Of a DNA stretch of 64,000 nucleotides, positions 31,736-43,213 are shown in pieces. The position numbers and the translations under genes were made by a program. Numbering within the stretch: the first letter of the stretch is position 1; each line of letters opens with the position of its first letter. The stretch comes from Leptospira stimsonii (GTDB lineage: Bacteria > Spirochaetota > Leptospiria > Leptospirales > Leptospiraceae): the NCBI RefSeq assembly GCF_003545885.1, contig NZ_QHCT01000006.1, forward strand, positions 62,001 through 126,000. The letters are read 5' to 3'. The notes beneath the pieces were generated by a model that saw only the letters and a list, made by a program, of their open reading frames with translations, made no database searches and had not been told where the DNA came from.

Positions 31736-32844
31736 TGGATTTTGAGAGTCGATAAGGAGATGATCGCGAGGATGACCGCGATGATCCAAAATCGAATTAC
31801 GATCTTGGTTTCTTTCAATCCTCCCAATTCAAAGTGATGATGCAGAGGAGCCATCTTGAAGATTCTTTTTCCCGTAAGTTTAAAGGAACCCACTTGAAGA
31901 ATCACGGAAAGAGCTTCGCTGACAAAGATCGCTCCCAGAATCAAAAGAAGAATTTCCTTCTTCAAAAGGATCACGACCATACCCAAAGTCGCGCCTAAAA
32001 AAAGAGAACCCGTGTCTCCCATAAAAACCTGCGCGGGATGCGCGTTGAACCAGAGAAATCCGAGAAGGGCACCGGCAAGCGCGGATAAAAAGACCGAATA
32101 TTCGTGAGCGCCCGGAAGATAAGGAATGTTGAGATAATTTGCGACGATCGGGGTTCCCGAAAAATAAGCGATGATTCCTAACGTAACAACGGCGATCGCA
32201 ACGGTTCCGGTCGCGAGTCCGTCGAGTCCGTCCGTCAAATTCACGGCGTGAGAAGAACCGATGATCACGATGATCGAAAACGGAATCGCAAGAAGTCCGA
32301 GCGCAAGAACAGGTCCTTTCACAAAAGGAAAAAACAAATCCGTCAGTTGAAAGGGAATTTTACCGGAATGTCCGGGAGGAGTATGACCTGTATAATAAAA
32401 GAATAATATACAAAACCCGAGAGAAATCAAAATGGAAAGAAGAAACTTGGTTCGCGCGCGCATTCCACCTTTGATTTTTTTTACCGATTTCATATAATCG
32501 TCCGCGAAACCGAGGCCGGAGAAAAAGAGAGAAAAAACGGCGAGCAACAAGATGTTCGGATTTTTAAGATTCCCCCAAAGGAGAACGGAAAGAAGAAGAG
32601 AACCGATGATCAGAAGACCTCCCATCGTAGGAGTTCCCTTTTTTGCCTCGTGGGATTTCGGGCCGTCGTCCCGAACAGACTCTCTGAACTTGAGTCCGTA
32701 TAAAAAGTCGATCACACGATGACCGAACCAGAACGTGACCAACATCGAAGTCAATCCCGCCATCAAAGCGCGAAACGTAACGTAACTAAAAATACGAAGG
32801 GAATCCAGATGGTTGAAGTAAAGATCGTAGAGATAATAAAACAT
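31732..32844 (-). CDS. mraY: phospho-MurNAc-pentapeptide translocase MraY
   Basis: A 370-residue ten-helix membrane enzyme making lipid I from UDP-MurNAc-pentapeptide and undecaprenyl phosphate. Motifs in order: [21 protein letters not shown] (Asp pair for Mg), [30 protein letters not shown] (catalytic Asp), and HHHFELGG. All are intact. murF and murD, its usual flanking genes, are missing; it lies directly between murE and ftsW. Confidence 0.97.
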   Translation of the reverse strand: MFYYLYDLYFNHLDSLRIFSYVTFRALMAGLTSMLVTFWFGHRVIDFLYGLKFRESVRDDGPKSHEAKKGTPTMGGLLIIGSLLLSVLLWGNLKNPNILLLAVFSLFFSGLGFADDYMKSVKKIKGGMRARTKFLLSILISLGFCILFFYYTGHTPPGHSGKIPFQLTDLFFPFVKGPVLALGLLAIPFSIIVIIGSSHAVNLTDGLDGLATGTVAIAVVTLGIIAYFSGTPIVANYLNIPYLPGAHEYSVFLSALAGALLGFLWFNAHPAQVFMGDTGSLFLGATLGMVVILLKKEILLLILGAIFVSEALSVILQVGSFKLTGKRIFKMAPLHHHFELGGLKETKIVIRFWIIAVILAIISLSTLKIQ

Positions 32845-32898
32845 GTACCCGTCCTAGTTTCAAAAAAAAGGAGTGTTCTTTATTTGTATCGGAGAATT

Positions 32899-34404
32899 TT
32901 AAAAAAGACCGAAGGCTTTTTGAACCTGCTCCACATCGCTGAAGTGACGTTTTTCTTTGCCGATGATTTGATATTCTTCGTGACCCTTTCCCGCGACGAG
33001 AAGACAACCGCCTTCCGGCAAAACCGCCACACCTTCTGCGATCGCCTTGGCCCGGTCCACTTCCCTGAGAAGCGGAACAAAACCATTGGAAAAGCCGGTT
33101 TGAATTTCATCCAAGATCGACTCCGGTTCCTCCGTCCTCGGATTATCAGAGGTAAGAATGACCTGATCCGAAAGTTCTTCCGCGATCCGCGCCATCTTCG
33201 GACGTTTGGTCCGATCCCGATCTCCCCCACAACCGAAGAGAGTGATCAGTTGTTTCGGTTTCGAATCTCGGACACTTCGGATAATATTTTCCAGAGCGTC
33301 CGGGGTATGAGCGTAATCGACAACCGCCATTCGAGAACGGTCCTTGCTGTAGACGATTTGGAAACGTCCAGGGATCTGCGGAATTCTTTCTAAAGAAGAA
33401 GACATCTTTTCAGGGTCCAAGCCGAGCCTGATTCCGGTAATCCAAGCAAGGGCCGTATTGCGAACGTTAAACGAACCCAGAAGATTGGTATGGATCGGAT
33501 GAGAATTGCCTCCCTCCGTCAAAGAATAGGAAGTGCCTTGGAGATTCAAGGACGGACCTTCGACTTTCCATTCTCTGAGAGGACCGTCTAACGCACTCAC
33601 TTGCAAACTCGGAAGGCGTGATTGGATTTTTTCCAAAAGCTCTTTTCCACCCGGTGAAATATAATCGAGAACGGCAAACGAAGAAGGGAACGAATCCAAA
33701 ATTTCAAAAAGACGGAACTTGCTTTCAAAATAATCTTCCATATCCGGATGAAAGTCGAGATGATCCTGAGTGAGATTGGTAAAGACGCCCGCCTTCAGAG
33801 AAATTCCGTTCATCCTTCCGAGTTTGAGACCGTGAGAACTCGCTTCCATAAAAACGGTGTCCACTCCCTGATCCTTCATCTCCTTGAGAATGAGATTGAG
33901 AGAGGAAGCGTCCGGCGTAGTATAACCCGTATCGATCAGCTGATCTCCGAATTTCACTCCGATCGTTCCGATCAAACCGCAGTTGCGTCCTTGCTCTTTT
34001 GCTAATGCGAAAAGAATATTCGTAAGAGAAGTTTTTCCGTTGGTTCCCGTCACCGCGACGATCTCCAACTCTTTCGAAGGATGACCGAGAAGAAAGGAGG
34101 CGATTCTTCCTTGGAGTTGTTCGGGATCGATTTCGGTTTCTAAAACGATCTTAGAATCCGGAAGGACGATCGAAGAACCGGTCCGAATCAAAATCAAGGA
34201 AGCCTTTGTGTTGGAAATATATTCTTCTTTTTTAGAACCGAGGGAATCGGAGACGCAGAAGATATCTTCTAAGTTTGTCTTTCGAGAATCGGATTGGATA
34301 TAACCGATTTCGATTCCATCGGACGACTTGCCGTTTGGAACGGATCTTAGTTTGAGTTCAGGAAATTCATGGAGAAGCTGGGTTAACTTCATTCTCGTCT
34401 TCAT
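32899..34404 (-). CDS. murE: UDP-MurNAc-tripeptide synthetase MurE (meso-DAP type)
   Basis: A 501-residue ligase adding the third amino acid of the peptidoglycan stem. The P-loop is GTNGKTS (120-126), the carbamylated-Lys region follows [12 protein letters not shown], and the C-terminal DNPR motif (420-423) marks meso-diaminopimelate as substrate, consistent with spirochaetes of this genus. The start overlaps the end of the ftsL-like gene by 38 bases; an in-frame ATG five codons later (34389) is also possible. No ftsI (class B PBP) lies between the two. Confidence 0.96.
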   Translation of the reverse strand: MKTRMKLTQLLHEFPELKLRSVPNGKSSDGIEIGYIQSDSRKTNLEDIFCVSDSLGSKKEEYISNTKASLILIRTGSSIVLPDSKIVLETEIDPEQLQGRIASFLLGHPSKELEIVAVTGTNGKTSLTNILFALAKEQGRNCGLIGTIGVKFGDQLIDTGYTTPDASSLNLILKEMKDQGVDTVFMEASSHGLKLGRMNGISLKAGVFTNLTQDHLDFHPDMEDYFESKFRLFEILDSFPSSFAVLDYISPGGKELLEKIQSRLPSLQVSALDGPLREWKVEGPSLNLQGTSYSLTEGGNSHPIHTNLLGSFNVRNTALAWITGIRLGLDPEKMSSSLERIPQIPGRFQIVYSKDRSRMAVVDYAHTPDALENIIRSVRDSKPKQLITLFGCGGDRDRTKRPKMARIAEELSDQVILTSDNPRTEEPESILDEIQTGFSNGFVPLLREVDRAKAIAEGVAVLPEGGCLLVAGKGHEEYQIIGKEKRHFSDVEQVQKAFGLF

Positions 34405-34729
34405 TTTTTTCAGGAGGTAGGTTTAGAGTTATGATTCGATCTCCCACCGTGATGGGAAGATAGTTGTAGGTTTTTCTGTATAACGTTTCGATTCTTCTTG
34501 CGGAAGTGTACGTGGCGACTCCGATTTTTAAGTCGTCGTTCTTTTTGATCTGTTTGATCTTTTCGCCGGTTGCAATGCTGATTTCTCGATTGAGCCTTGC
34601 GACTTGGACGTTTTGCCAGACGTAGAGAAAAAAAAGACTTAGGAAAAGGATGACCTTTCCCAGATTCAAAAAAAGAATTCCGAGGTCCTTCCATACCGGG
34701 TTTTCCAACAAGGCATCGATCTTAGACAT
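34367..34729 (-). CDS. FtsL-like division protein
   Basis: A 120-residue bitopic protein: short cytoplasmic N-terminus, one membrane helix ([16 protein letters not shown], about 23-38), then a periplasmic coiled coil ([20 protein letters not shown]) and a tail. Size, topology and position between rsmH and murE fit FtsL, which bridges FtsB, FtsQ and the FtsWI synthase. FtsL sequences diverge so far that position is the main evidence. It overlaps rsmH by 8 bases and murE by 38. Confidence 0.75.
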   Translation of the reverse strand: MSKIDALLENPVWKDLGILFLNLGKVILFLSLFFLYVWQNVQVARLNREISIATGEKIKQIKKNDDLKIGVATYTSARRIETLYRKTYNYLPITVGDRIITLNLPPEKNEDENEVNPASP

Positions 34730-35687
34730 CTGATTCTTCCTCTTCCTCGAAATCTTCCTTTCTATATTTCTTATCGACCGATTTCGTTTTTTTGAGCACT
34801 CTCAATTTTGCGGAACGGGAAGCCGGATTCTCCCTCGTTTCGTCTTCGGAAGGAAGAATCGGTTTTTTTGTAAGAAGAGTAAAACCGTTTTCCTTCGCAT
34901 AATCTCGGAGCGCGTTTTTTACGATTCGATCTTCGAGAGAATGAAACGAGATCACTTGAATCACTCCGTCTTTTCGTAAAAGATCGAGAAGAGACTTCAG
35001 ACCGGTTTCGATATGAGAGAGTTCTTGGTTGACTTCGATACGAAGCGCTTGAAAGATCCGAGTCGCCGGATGTCTTCCCGGTGGCCAAAACTTTCGAGGA
35101 ATGATTTTGGAAATGAGTTCCGCCAGTTCTCCGGAAGTTGTGATCGGATTGTGTTTTCTTCGATCGATGATCACTTCGGCGATCTTTTTGGACCAACGTT
35201 CTTCGCCGTATGTATAAAAAATATGTAAGAGTTTGTCCTTCGGATACGTGTTGAGAACGTCTTCTGCGCTCAAGCCCTTATCCGGAGAAAGTCTCATATC
35301 GAGGGGTTCTGATTCTCGAAAACTAAAACCTCTTCCGGAATGAAAAAGATGGAACGTAGAAATTCCAAGATCCAGAAGAATTCCCTGGGGGCCCTCTTCC
35401 ACACCGTGCGCTTTCAAAAGTTCGGAGTTGATATCCGAAAAATTGGTTTCGATCGGAATCACTCTTTCTTTGAATTCGGAAAGACGCTCGCTCGCACGAG
35501 ATAACATGACTGGATCCCGATCGCAGAGAATGACTTTAGAATTGGGAAATTCTTGTAAGAAGAGAAGGCTATGTCCGCCTTCTCCAGCGGTTCCATCTAA
35601 GAAAAGAATAGATTCTTCTTTTGAAAAATTCTCCTGAAAGATTCGGAGAATCTCTTTTCCTTGAACTGAATAATGAACCGGTTCCAA
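34722..35687 (-). CDS. rsmH: 16S rRNA m4C1402 methyltransferase RsmH
   Basis: A 321-residue SAM-dependent methyltransferase (MraW) that N4-methylates C1402 of 16S rRNA. It begins [10 protein letters not shown]; the SAM site is [10 protein letters not shown] (31-40), and [25 protein letters not shown] and RIEVNQEL are family hallmarks. The basic C-terminus is longer and more charged than in E. coli ([15 protein letters not shown]). It is the usual first gene of a dcw cluster, though here no mraZ precedes it. Confidence 0.96.
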   Translation of the reverse strand: MEPVHYSVQGKEILRIFQENFSKEESILFLDGTAGEGGHSLLFLQEFPNSKVILCDRDPVMLSRASERLSEFKERVIPIETNFSDINSELLKAHGVEEGPQGILLDLGISTFHLFHSGRGFSFRESEPLDMRLSPDKGLSAEDVLNTYPKDKLLHIFYTYGEERWSKKIAEVIIDRRKHNPITTSGELAELISKIIPRKFWPPGRHPATRIFQALRIEVNQELSHIETGLKSLLDLLRKDGVIQVISFHSLEDRIVKNALRDYAKENGFTLLTKKPILPSEDETRENPASRSAKLRVLKKTKSVDKKYRKEDFEEEEESDV

Positions 35688-35731
35688 TGTCTTTCCATCC
35701 TTTTTCGAAGATCCGGTCCTGCAAGGAGATT

Positions 35732-36118
35732 CTAAGGTAGATCCGTCAAGCCGCCTGCGTTGATCGCATTCGAAAAACCTTTGGATTGAAGCACCTTGAG
35801 GGCTTCCTGACTGCGGCGACCTGAACGACAGTACAAAACGATCTTACGATCGAGTGGACCGAATTCTTCAAGGCGAGAAGAAATCTGATCCAGAGGAATG
35901 TTCACTGCATTCGTATAATGACCGCTTTCGAATTCCTGCGGAGTACGAACATCCACAACGAGTGCATTCCCGGAAATCCATTCTTCGACCTTATTTTTAT
36001 CCGAAGCTTCTTTTGTCTTTGCACAGAAAATCTGAATGATCAATCCGATGATCAGAAAGGAAAGAATCGACTTCCGTTTTAACAAGAATCCTGTTCGATT
36101 TTTCATTTGATGGTTCAT
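35732..36118 (-). CDS. rhodanese-domain lipoprotein
   Basis: A 128-residue protein with a lipoprotein signal ([15 protein letters not shown], lipobox QIFC) and one rhodanese domain. The loop CRSGRRS holds the catalytic Cys, and [23 protein letters not shown] is the domain start. The six-residue active loop suits sulfane-sulfur transfer. It is probably outside the cytoplasm on a lipid anchor. The ATG at 36118 has AAGGAAG upstream. It sits 44 bases before rsmH on the same strand, so it may lead the dcw transcript; no role in division is implied. Confidence 0.85.
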   Translation of the reverse strand: MNHQMKNRTGFLLKRKSILSFLIIGLIIQIFCAKTKEASDKNKVEEWISGNALVVDVRTPQEFESGHYTNAVNIPLDQISSRLEEFGPLDRKIVLYCRSGRRSQEALKVLQSKGFSNAINAGGLTDLP

Positions 36119-36357
36119 CACTTCCTTCCTTTCGCAATCACGCCATGTCGATTCGGGTTTTTCATTGTTTTATTAGAATCTAGTTTTCCCGGACCACGCA
36201 AAATGTCTTATCTAAAAATCGATGAAAACCGCTCTTTCCGATTCCCAAATCTATTTTTTGAAGAATTCTATCCACCAAGGAATCAACTCGGATTCTCCAA
36301 ATGGAATTCCGGACAAGGATACGATCACTTTTCCTTTCCTTCCGGCGCGCTAATTTT

Positions 36358-36385
36358 TTGACAGCTCCGATGACCCGAATAATTT
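36358..36385 (+). promoter_or_regulatory. predicted sigma-70 promoter for the HIT gene
   Basis: TTGACA at 36358-36363, a 16-base spacer, and TAATTT at 36380-36385. The expected transcription start (about 36392) falls at the ATG of the HIT gene (36393), so the mRNA would be leaderless or nearly so. No ribosome site is seen before that ATG. Confidence 0.45.
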
Positions 36386-36392
36386 AGGGTTC

Positions 36393-36914
<522 letters not shown>

Positions 36915-36930
36915 GAATCGATTCTTTCCG

Positions 36931-37803
<873 letters not shown>

Positions 37804-37815
37804 GGTAAAGATGTT

Positions 37816-38103
37816 TTATAGAGCACCGAAAACTCTGTCAAGAGATACAAGTTTCAAAATTTGCTTTAGACGATGAGAAACATGTACCGTTTCCACGTCG
37901 ATTCCCAAACTACGAACCCGATTTACAAAGCTCAGCAACACTCCCAAGGCCACGGAAGAAATGACCTCTATATTGGAGAAGTCGAGAACGATGCAAGTTG
38001 GATTCTCTTTCAGAAAGGAATTGAGATAATTTCTTAGTTCCTCGTGTTCCAAAGTTAGGTCGTTCAATTTTAAAGATATGTAAACTTTCTCATTGAAAAC
38101 CAT
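37816..38103 (-). CDS. STAS-domain anti-sigma-factor antagonist-like protein
   Basis: A 95-residue single STAS domain. The phosphorylatable serine lies in EVISSVALGVLL, where SpoIIAA-type proteins carry it, preceded by CIVLDFSN. Such proteins switch partners when dephosphorylated by SpoIIE-type phosphatases, and one is encoded at 43214-45079 (possible but unproven link). It is in an operon with cheR (12-base gap), hinting at a regulatory tie to chemotaxis. Confidence 0.85.
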   Translation of the reverse strand: MVFNEKVYISLKLNDLTLEHEELRNYLNSFLKENPTCIVLDFSNIEVISSVALGVLLSFVNRVRSLGIDVETVHVSHRLKQILKLVSLDRVFGAL

Positions 38104-38160
38104 TGATCAAATTAGACGATATAAAAAATAGAATTCAACCCTAATATTTTTGAGAGAAAT

Positions 38161-38412
38161 ATGGAACCCTTTGAAAGAGAACAAGACGATTCGGACGGAT
38201 TTTCAGCCAGATTTGAGACCTCCGATCCGATTTTACTTTCGATCGTGAAATCGTTTTTGGACGCGAACGGGATCCACTACTTTGTCACCGGTGAGGAATT
38301 ATTTTTCCTCGAAGGAGCGGCGGTTCCCGCGGCGTCCCACTGCGCGATCGTTTATCTGATGAATCAGGACTACCCGATCTTGAAAGAGTTTTTAGAAAGA
38401 GAGAATCATTGA
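38161..38412 (+). CDS. DUF2007 domain protein
   Basis: An 83-residue protein like DUF2007: [19 protein letters not shown] followed by a short beta hairpin and [16 protein letters not shown]. Domains of this type are thought to act in signalling or as ligand-binding modules; the role is unknown. The stop overlaps the TTG of mqnA by 4 bases, so it is co-translated with menaquinone synthesis. Confidence 0.75.
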   Translation: MEPFEREQDDSDGFSARFETSDPILLSIVKSFLDANGIHYFVTGEELFFLEGAAVPAASHCAIVYLMNQDYPILKEFLERENH

Positions 38413-39158
38413 AAATAGGAATCGTTAAACATCTAAATGCAAGACCCTTAACATGGGGTTTCGAAAAGGATTCAAAGAACCGAATCGTTCCCGATAACCC
38501 GGCACTACTCAAAGACTATTTATTGAAAGGCGAGATCGACTTAGGTTTAATTTCTTCGATAGAATGTATTCGAAATCGGGAAATCCTCAACGCGTATCAA
38601 ACCACCGGAGTTTGCGCCAGAGAAAAGGTTCGATCCATTCTTTTCTTTAAGAATTTAAAGGAGGAATACCCTCCCAAGGTCATTCTTACCGATAACGGTT
38701 CCAAAACGAGCATGGCTTTGGTCCGAGTTTTGGTTCACGAGGAATCCGGAAAAATCCCGGATGTGATCCCGACCGATTCTAAAATCATTCAAGAACAAAT
38801 CGAAAACGGAATCGGCTCGCATATGCTTTTTGGAGACAACGCTCTATTAGCAAAATGGAATGCAGAATTTTACGAAGTCCGCGACCTGGCCCAGTGGTGG
38901 AATCAGATCACGGATCTCGGTTTCATCTTCGCGCTCTGGGCGAGCAAAAAACCGCTCCAAGTAGAGGAATCACTTTTGATCCAATCTTTGGAATACGGAA
39001 TCACTCATATCGAAGAAATCATTTCGCAAGAATCCCGACTTCCGGAAACGGTCGTGAGAGAATATCTGACAAGGGAACTTCATTACAGGGTAACGGAAGA
39101 AGATCGAAAAGGTTTTCTTCTTTTTGGGGAAAAGTGCAAGGAACTCGATCTTTTGTAG
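38409..39158 (+). CDS. mqnA: chorismate dehydratase MqnA
   Basis: A 249-residue enzyme of the futalosine route to menaquinone; it removes water from chorismate to give 3-enolpyruvylbenzoate. The fold is that of periplasmic-binding proteins but cytoplasmic. Family marks: [40 protein letters not shown] and LFGDNALLA. The start is TTG, overlapping the DUF2007 stop. The other mqn genes are not in the window. It indicates that the organism makes menaquinone this way (inference). Confidence 0.9.
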   Translation: MKIGIVKHLNARPLTWGFEKDSKNRIVPDNPALLKDYLLKGEIDLGLISSIECIRNREILNAYQTTGVCAREKVRSILFFKNLKEEYPPKVILTDNGSKTSMALVRVLVHEESGKIPDVIPTDSKIIQEQIENGIGSHMLFGDNALLAKWNAEFYEVRDLAQWWNQITDLGFIFALWASKKPLQVEESLLIQSLEYGITHIEEIISQESRLPETVVREYLTRELHYRVTEEDRKGFLLFGEKCKELDLL

Positions 39159-39258
39159 AAAAGAAAGTGAAGTTCGATTTAAAAGCGACCGTTTCCTTTG
39201 GATAAAACTCCCGAGAGAAACTTAGGACCGAAAAAAAGTTCCATCGGAACAGAGATCA

Positions 39259-39708
39259 ATGGGAAAAAATATTAGAAAAGAAGAATTTGATTTTTACCAT
39301 GCCTTGAGAGTGCGTTACGCGGAATCCGATCTGCAAGGGATCGTCTTCAACGCGAATTATCTGACCTACTTCGACGTTGCGATCACAGAATACTTTCGAT
39401 GGTGCGGACTTCCTTACGGAGAATTGAATTCTAAATTTCAAGCGGACTTTCACGTAATCCACTGTGAAATCGACTACAAGAGTCCGGCCCGTTTTGACGA
39501 AGAAATTCAAATCTACTTGAAGGGAAGCGTATCGGGTGTAAAAGTTTTTTGGGACCTCGCTATTTTTCGGGAAAGTGAACTACTCTGTTCCGGAAAACTC
39601 GTTTACGCTTGTGTAGATTCCAAATCGGGAAGCCTAAAAAAAGTCGATTCGAAACTTGCAACTTTTCTAAAGTGGTCTCCGAAAGTTTCTTCCTCACGGG
39701 AAACGTGA
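39259..39708 (+). CDS. 4HBT hotdog thioesterase
   Basis: A 149-residue hotdog-fold acyl-CoA thioesterase of the YbgC/4-hydroxybenzoyl-CoA group. RYAESDLQGIVFNANYLTYFD matches the active-site helix; in most members an Asp sits just before GxVxxANYL, and here it is the Asp of ESDLQG. The HCEIDYKSPARFDEEIQIY strand fits. The substrate is unknown. It lies 100 bases after mqnA on the same strand; some futalosine-route clusters carry a thioesterase, but the link is loose. Confidence 0.85.
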   Translation: MGKNIRKEEFDFYHALRVRYAESDLQGIVFNANYLTYFDVAITEYFRWCGLPYGELNSKFQADFHVIHCEIDYKSPARFDEEIQIYLKGSVSGVKVFWDLAIFRESELLCSGKLVYACVDSKSGSLKKVDSKLATFLKWSPKVSSSRET

Positions 39709-39780
39709 TCTCCGGTTTACTTTTTGTCTTTGACTAGGTAGGAATTCCGAAGAGCGGATTTTTCCAAAAAAAGGTCGTGC

Positions 39781-39795
39781 CGGACTTGAAGTCCG
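39781..39795. repeat. CGGACT/AGTCCG hairpin
   Basis: CGGACT-TGA-AGTCCG, relative of the palindrome at 887-907 and followed by the same TTTC. It lies in the gap between two convergent genes; TCTTTTTT starts 10 bases further on, so it may end transcription of the thioesterase. Confidence 0.5.
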
Positions 39796-39917
39796 TTTCG
39801 AAGTATCTTTTTTGTGGACGTGATTTTTCGGGACGGATTTCCGAGAAAGGAATCACCTCTTTTCTGGAGTTTCATGAATTCTTGAAAAAATACTTCCTAT
39901 TTTCCTAATATTCTTTT

Positions 39918-40493
39918 CTATTCGATCTTTTCGAAAAGATTCCATTCTTCTTCCGTACGCGCTCCAAATTCTTCTTTTTCCCCGCGAATCCATTCATAGG
40001 CTTGGGCCTTATATTTCTTCGCTTCCGAATGATTTCCAATTCGATAGGAATTGATCGCAAGACCGGCCAGAAGGTTTTGCAGAAAACGTCTGCATTCTTC
40101 GGACATTCTCGCCCGGCATTGTTTGAGAAGAATTTTTCCGGTTTCGACCGCAAGAGAAGGATCCGGTTCGATTTCTTTCAAGTCGGGGTCGGCGAGCATA
40201 TAAGAACTGATAAAATAATCCCTCCTTTCCATCTTTCCTATGGATTGGAGAATACATCGTTTCCAATCGGAGACGTTCGAAGTCCTTAAATACTCGCGAA
40301 GATCGGCGCGGAAGAGCGAAAAGAAATCGGGATAAGAATCGTCATACCAATTCTTAAGAGAAGCGAAATATCCGCTGACCCGAACCAAACAATGTTCCGG
40401 TCTTTTTTGAAGTCCTGCCTGAAGATTGGGAAGTAGGAATGGGATACAAAGAAGAAAGAAAAGAGAAAGATATGTATTTTTGAATATTCTCAT
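39918..40493 (-). CDS. exported protein of unknown function
   Basis: A 191-residue protein with a signal peptide (YLSLFFLLCIPFLLPNLQA, cleavage near residue 26). The mature part is helical with conserved-looking Cys residues (EHCLVR, KRCILQS, KQCRARMSEECRRF) and may contain degenerate TPR-like helices (AGLAINSYRIGNHSEAKKYK). No family was recognised. It is isolated, convergent with the thioesterase gene. Confidence 0.65.
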   Translation of the reverse strand: MRIFKNTYLSLFFLLCIPFLLPNLQAGLQKRPEHCLVRVSGYFASLKNWYDDSYPDFFSLFRADLREYLRTSNVSDWKRCILQSIGKMERRDYFISSYMLADPDLKEIEPDPSLAVETGKILLKQCRARMSEECRRFLQNLLAGLAINSYRIGNHSEAKKYKAQAYEWIRGEKEEFGARTEEEWNLFEKIE

Positions 40494-40794
40494 TTACTAA
40501 AATTCCATTTGGAAGCTCCAATCCAAAATCAATCAAAAAAATATTTCTAAGAAACGATTCTTCGATTTTCTTCTTCCGGGTTTTGAAGAAGAACTCAAAT
40601 GATTTTTGAGGATTTCGGAAATGCTTCCTCCATTTTCTAAAATAAAATAGGAGAAAAATGTATGGAACTTGTTTGCAAGATCAGATTTGAAGTTCGTTTT
40701 CCAGAATTTTTTTTTCGGGGTGATTTGTCGGTCCAATTTTTACGTTCTTCCGGATCTGGCAGAGAAACCTTAGGAAAAGTAGGAACTCACACTT
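40494..40794. other. intergenic gap, weak palindrome only
   Basis: No gene was recognised. Near its end AAAAGT and ACTTTT frame AGGAACTCAC (40777-40792), an imperfect relative of the GGAACT palindromes. Confidence 0.4.
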
Positions 40795-41466
40795 TTAATA
40801 GATTACGGTGATTCTATAATCCCAAGAATTGTTTCCGGTCTTTTCAATCGTTTCGGCTAACGGAAGACGATAGCTCAATTTTCCGAGATTCACATCTCCC
40901 CGATTGGAACGACAAACCGAAGCGATCGGAAAATTCACCTTGAAAAGAATCGAACTCGTCCGAAGAAGCCGTAACGTTTCCGAATAAATTTTCTTTTCCC
41001 CGTCTTTTTTGAGAGTTTCGGGGCCTCTGCTTATGGTCGGAATTTCTCTCTTAACATAGATCGTATTCCCCTTTTTTCGAACCTGAACCTTCCCCAGCAT
41101 CGCATCCTCGATCTGAGAAAGATCCTGAAATTCTACCTTGTAATAGACCTTGGCTTTTTCACGAAACAGACTCGGATCCGTTTCTGGAGTCACGATCTTT
41201 TGAAAAGAATAATCCTTGAGAACGATATTCTTAGAAAAAAAACCTTTGTTGAGGCGATTGGAAATCTCATCCTTTCGAGTCGGAAGAAATTTGATCAAGG
41301 ATTCGTCGGAGTTTCTCCGGGTCGGAACAACATAAGAAACTTCTAATGTCCCCGTAAAATCGTGATTGATCGTGACCGTTTCCTCGTAATCAAAACAATT
41401 GATAAAAAATAAAAGGATAAAGGAGAAGAATAAAAACTTGGACAATCGGCCGTAAAAATGGCTCAT
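40795..41466 (-). CDS. lipoprotein of unknown function
   Basis: A 223-residue lipoprotein (signal FLFFSFILLFFINC, lipidated Cys about residue 24). The mature protein begins FDYEETVTINHDFTGTLEVS, an opening common in spirochaete and Bacteroidota lipoproteins of unknown role (an ETVTIN-type beta domain), and ends KTGNNSWDYRITVIY. It is probably an all-beta domain in the periplasm or on the outer membrane. No enzyme motifs were found. It is a single gene. Confidence 0.7.
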   Translation of the reverse strand: MSHFYGRLSKFLFFSFILLFFINCFDYEETVTINHDFTGTLEVSYVVPTRRNSDESLIKFLPTRKDEISNRLNKGFFSKNIVLKDYSFQKIVTPETDPSLFREKAKVYYKVEFQDLSQIEDAMLGKVQVRKKGNTIYVKREIPTISRGPETLKKDGEKKIYSETLRLLRTSSILFKVNFPIASVCRSNRGDVNLGKLSYRLPLAETIEKTGNNSWDYRITVIY

Positions 41467-41733
41467 GCATCAAATTTGAGACGGAAAAGGATTCCGTCAA
41501 TGAAAAGAGATTTTAGGGAAAACCGATCGACGGAACTTCCCTCCCGTTTTCTCGTCCGGGGCATTTCGGGAAAATGTGGGAACTCTCACAAATAAAAAGA
41601 ATCACTTCTTTGTAGGAAGAATTCTTCTTGAATTCTTCCGAAACACCTGCGTTCCGGAGTTCCGTCCACCTTCTCTCGAAGAAAGCCATTCTCCTTGGAT
41701 TTCTGATCCTGGGCAAAATTCAAAACTAGAAAC
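41467..41733. other. intergenic region with GGAACT palindrome
   Basis: The tract between the lipoprotein start and the amt terminator has overlapping frames on both strands but none with domain features. A TGTG-GGAACTCT-CACA palindrome sits at 41575-41590. Confidence 0.45.
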
Positions 41734-41770
41734 AAAAAAACGCCGAAAGAAAGAATTCTCCCGGCGTTTT
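41734..41770 (-). terminator. intrinsic terminator of amt
   Basis: On the minus strand AAAACGCCG, a 16-base loop and CGGCGT are followed by TTTTTTTG. It lies 25 bases past the amt stop. Confidence 0.85.
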
Positions 41771-41794
41771 CTAAGAAGAAGGTCCTTCTTATTC

Positions 41795-43174
41795 TTATTT
41801 GGAAATCGGGTAGGCTTCGTTCCCGTGTTCCAGAATATCCAAACCGGTGATCTCTTCGTCTTCGGAGACACGCAATCCGACGGTATATTTCAAGGCGAGA
41901 AAAATGATCGAACTCGCTCCAAAAGACCAAACGAACGCGATCCCAATTCCGGTAAGCTGAACCAAAACCACCGACAGTTCTCCTCCGAAGAATAGACCGT
42001 TGACCCCGCCATACGCTTCTTGAGCGAAAAGACCCGCGGCCAGAGTTCCCCAGGCTCCACAAACCCCGTGAACCGAAACCGCTCCCACAGGGTCGTCGAT
42101 ATGGATTCGATCGAAGAATAGAACGCTCAGAACCACAAGAATTCCCGCTACCAGACCGATGATCACCGCGGAAGAAATGCTCACATTCGCACAAGGAGAA
42201 GTAATCGCTACGAGACCTGCGAGAGCTCCATTCAGAGATAATCCGATGTCCGGCTTCTTGAACATAATCCAAGTCACGATCATCGCGGACAAGGCGCCCG
42301 CGGCCGCCGACATATTCGTCGTCACTGCAATCACCGCGAAGTTTCCACCGCTTACGGAAGTCGTAGAACCGGGGTTGAATCCGAACCAACCGAACCAAAG
42401 GATAAAAACTCCCAAGGCCGCCATAGACATGTTGTGTCCTAAGATCGGGAACAACTTTCCGTCCTGATACTTACCGATCCGAGGTCCGAGGATCAGAGCT
42501 CCCGCAAGACCCGCCCAACCTCCGACCGAGTGAACCACGGTAGAACCGGCAAAATCGATAAAGCCCATTTGTTCTAAGTATCCCTTACCGAGTCCCCAAA
42601 GTCCGGCCCAAGCAAGACTTCCGAACATTGGATAGATAAACGCGGTAATCAATGCAGAAAAGATAATATACGAAACGAATTTCGTTCTTTCCGCCATCGC
42701 ACCGGATACGATCGTCGCCGCGGTCGCGGCAAAAACCATCTGGAAGATTAAGAATGCGAATCCCCATTTGTCAGGACTTCCTTCTTTTACGATCAGAGAA
42801 TCCGCAAGGCCGGGAATTCCGATTCCAAAACCGGGGAAAATCTGAGGTCCGAACATAATGGAGAATCCGATCAGCCAGAAAAAGATCGAACCGAAACAGA
42901 AATCGATGAAGTTCTTCATCAAGATGTTCACTACGTTCTTAGCTCGAGTAAACCCCGCTTCCACGTAAGCAAAACCCGCTTGCATGAAAAAAACCAAAAA
43001 CGCGGCGATACAAGTCCAGAGCCAATTGGTCTCGGACCTCAAGGTGGCCAGCTCGTCACTCACTGCTTTGATCGCAGGATCAGGGACGGCGGCCGCGGCT
43101 TCCGCTATAGGAGCGTCTTGGGCAAAAACTCCTGTAGACAGCAGAGCGAGGATTAATACAAAATACCAACGCAT
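41795..43174 (-). CDS. amt: ammonium transporter Amt
   Basis: A 459-residue trimeric-channel protein with a cleavable signal peptide (to about Ala18, STGVFAQD) and eleven membrane helices. Family marks are QAGFAYVEAGFTRAKN near the start, STVVHSVGGWAGLAGALILGPR (first pore His), and SVHGVCGAWGTLAAGLF (second pore His). It moves ammonium inward. A good AAAGGAGA ribosome site precedes the ATG. No glnK/glnB is adjacent, unlike most bacteria; instead a GAF/SpoIIE phosphatase gene ends 40 bases upstream in the same unit. Confidence 0.96.
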   Translation of the reverse strand: MRWYFVLILALLSTGVFAQDAPIAEAAAAVPDPAIKAVSDELATLRSETNWLWTCIAAFLVFFMQAGFAYVEAGFTRAKNVVNILMKNFIDFCFGSIFFWLIGFSIMFGPQIFPGFGIGIPGLADSLIVKEGSPDKWGFAFLIFQMVFAATAATIVSGAMAERTKFVSYIIFSALITAFIYPMFGSLAWAGLWGLGKGYLEQMGFIDFAGSTVVHSVGGWAGLAGALILGPRIGKYQDGKLFPILGHNMSMAALGVFILWFGWFGFNPGSTTSVSGGNFAVIAVTTNMSAAAGALSAMIVTWIMFKKPDIGLSLNGALAGLVAITSPCANVSISSAVIIGLVAGILVVLSVLFFDRIHIDDPVGAVSVHGVCGAWGTLAAGLFAQEAYGGVNGLFFGGELSVVLVQLTGIGIAFVWSFGASSIIFLALKYTVGLRVSEDEEITGLDILEHGNEAYPISK

Positions 43175-43213
43175 AGTATAACTTATCTCCTTTTTTTATT
43201 TAAATCATTCCAG

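Noticed and set aside
41586..42398. 270-codon minus-strand frame overlapping amt
   Set aside because: Arg/Ser/Gly-rich shadow of the amt coding sequence in another frame.
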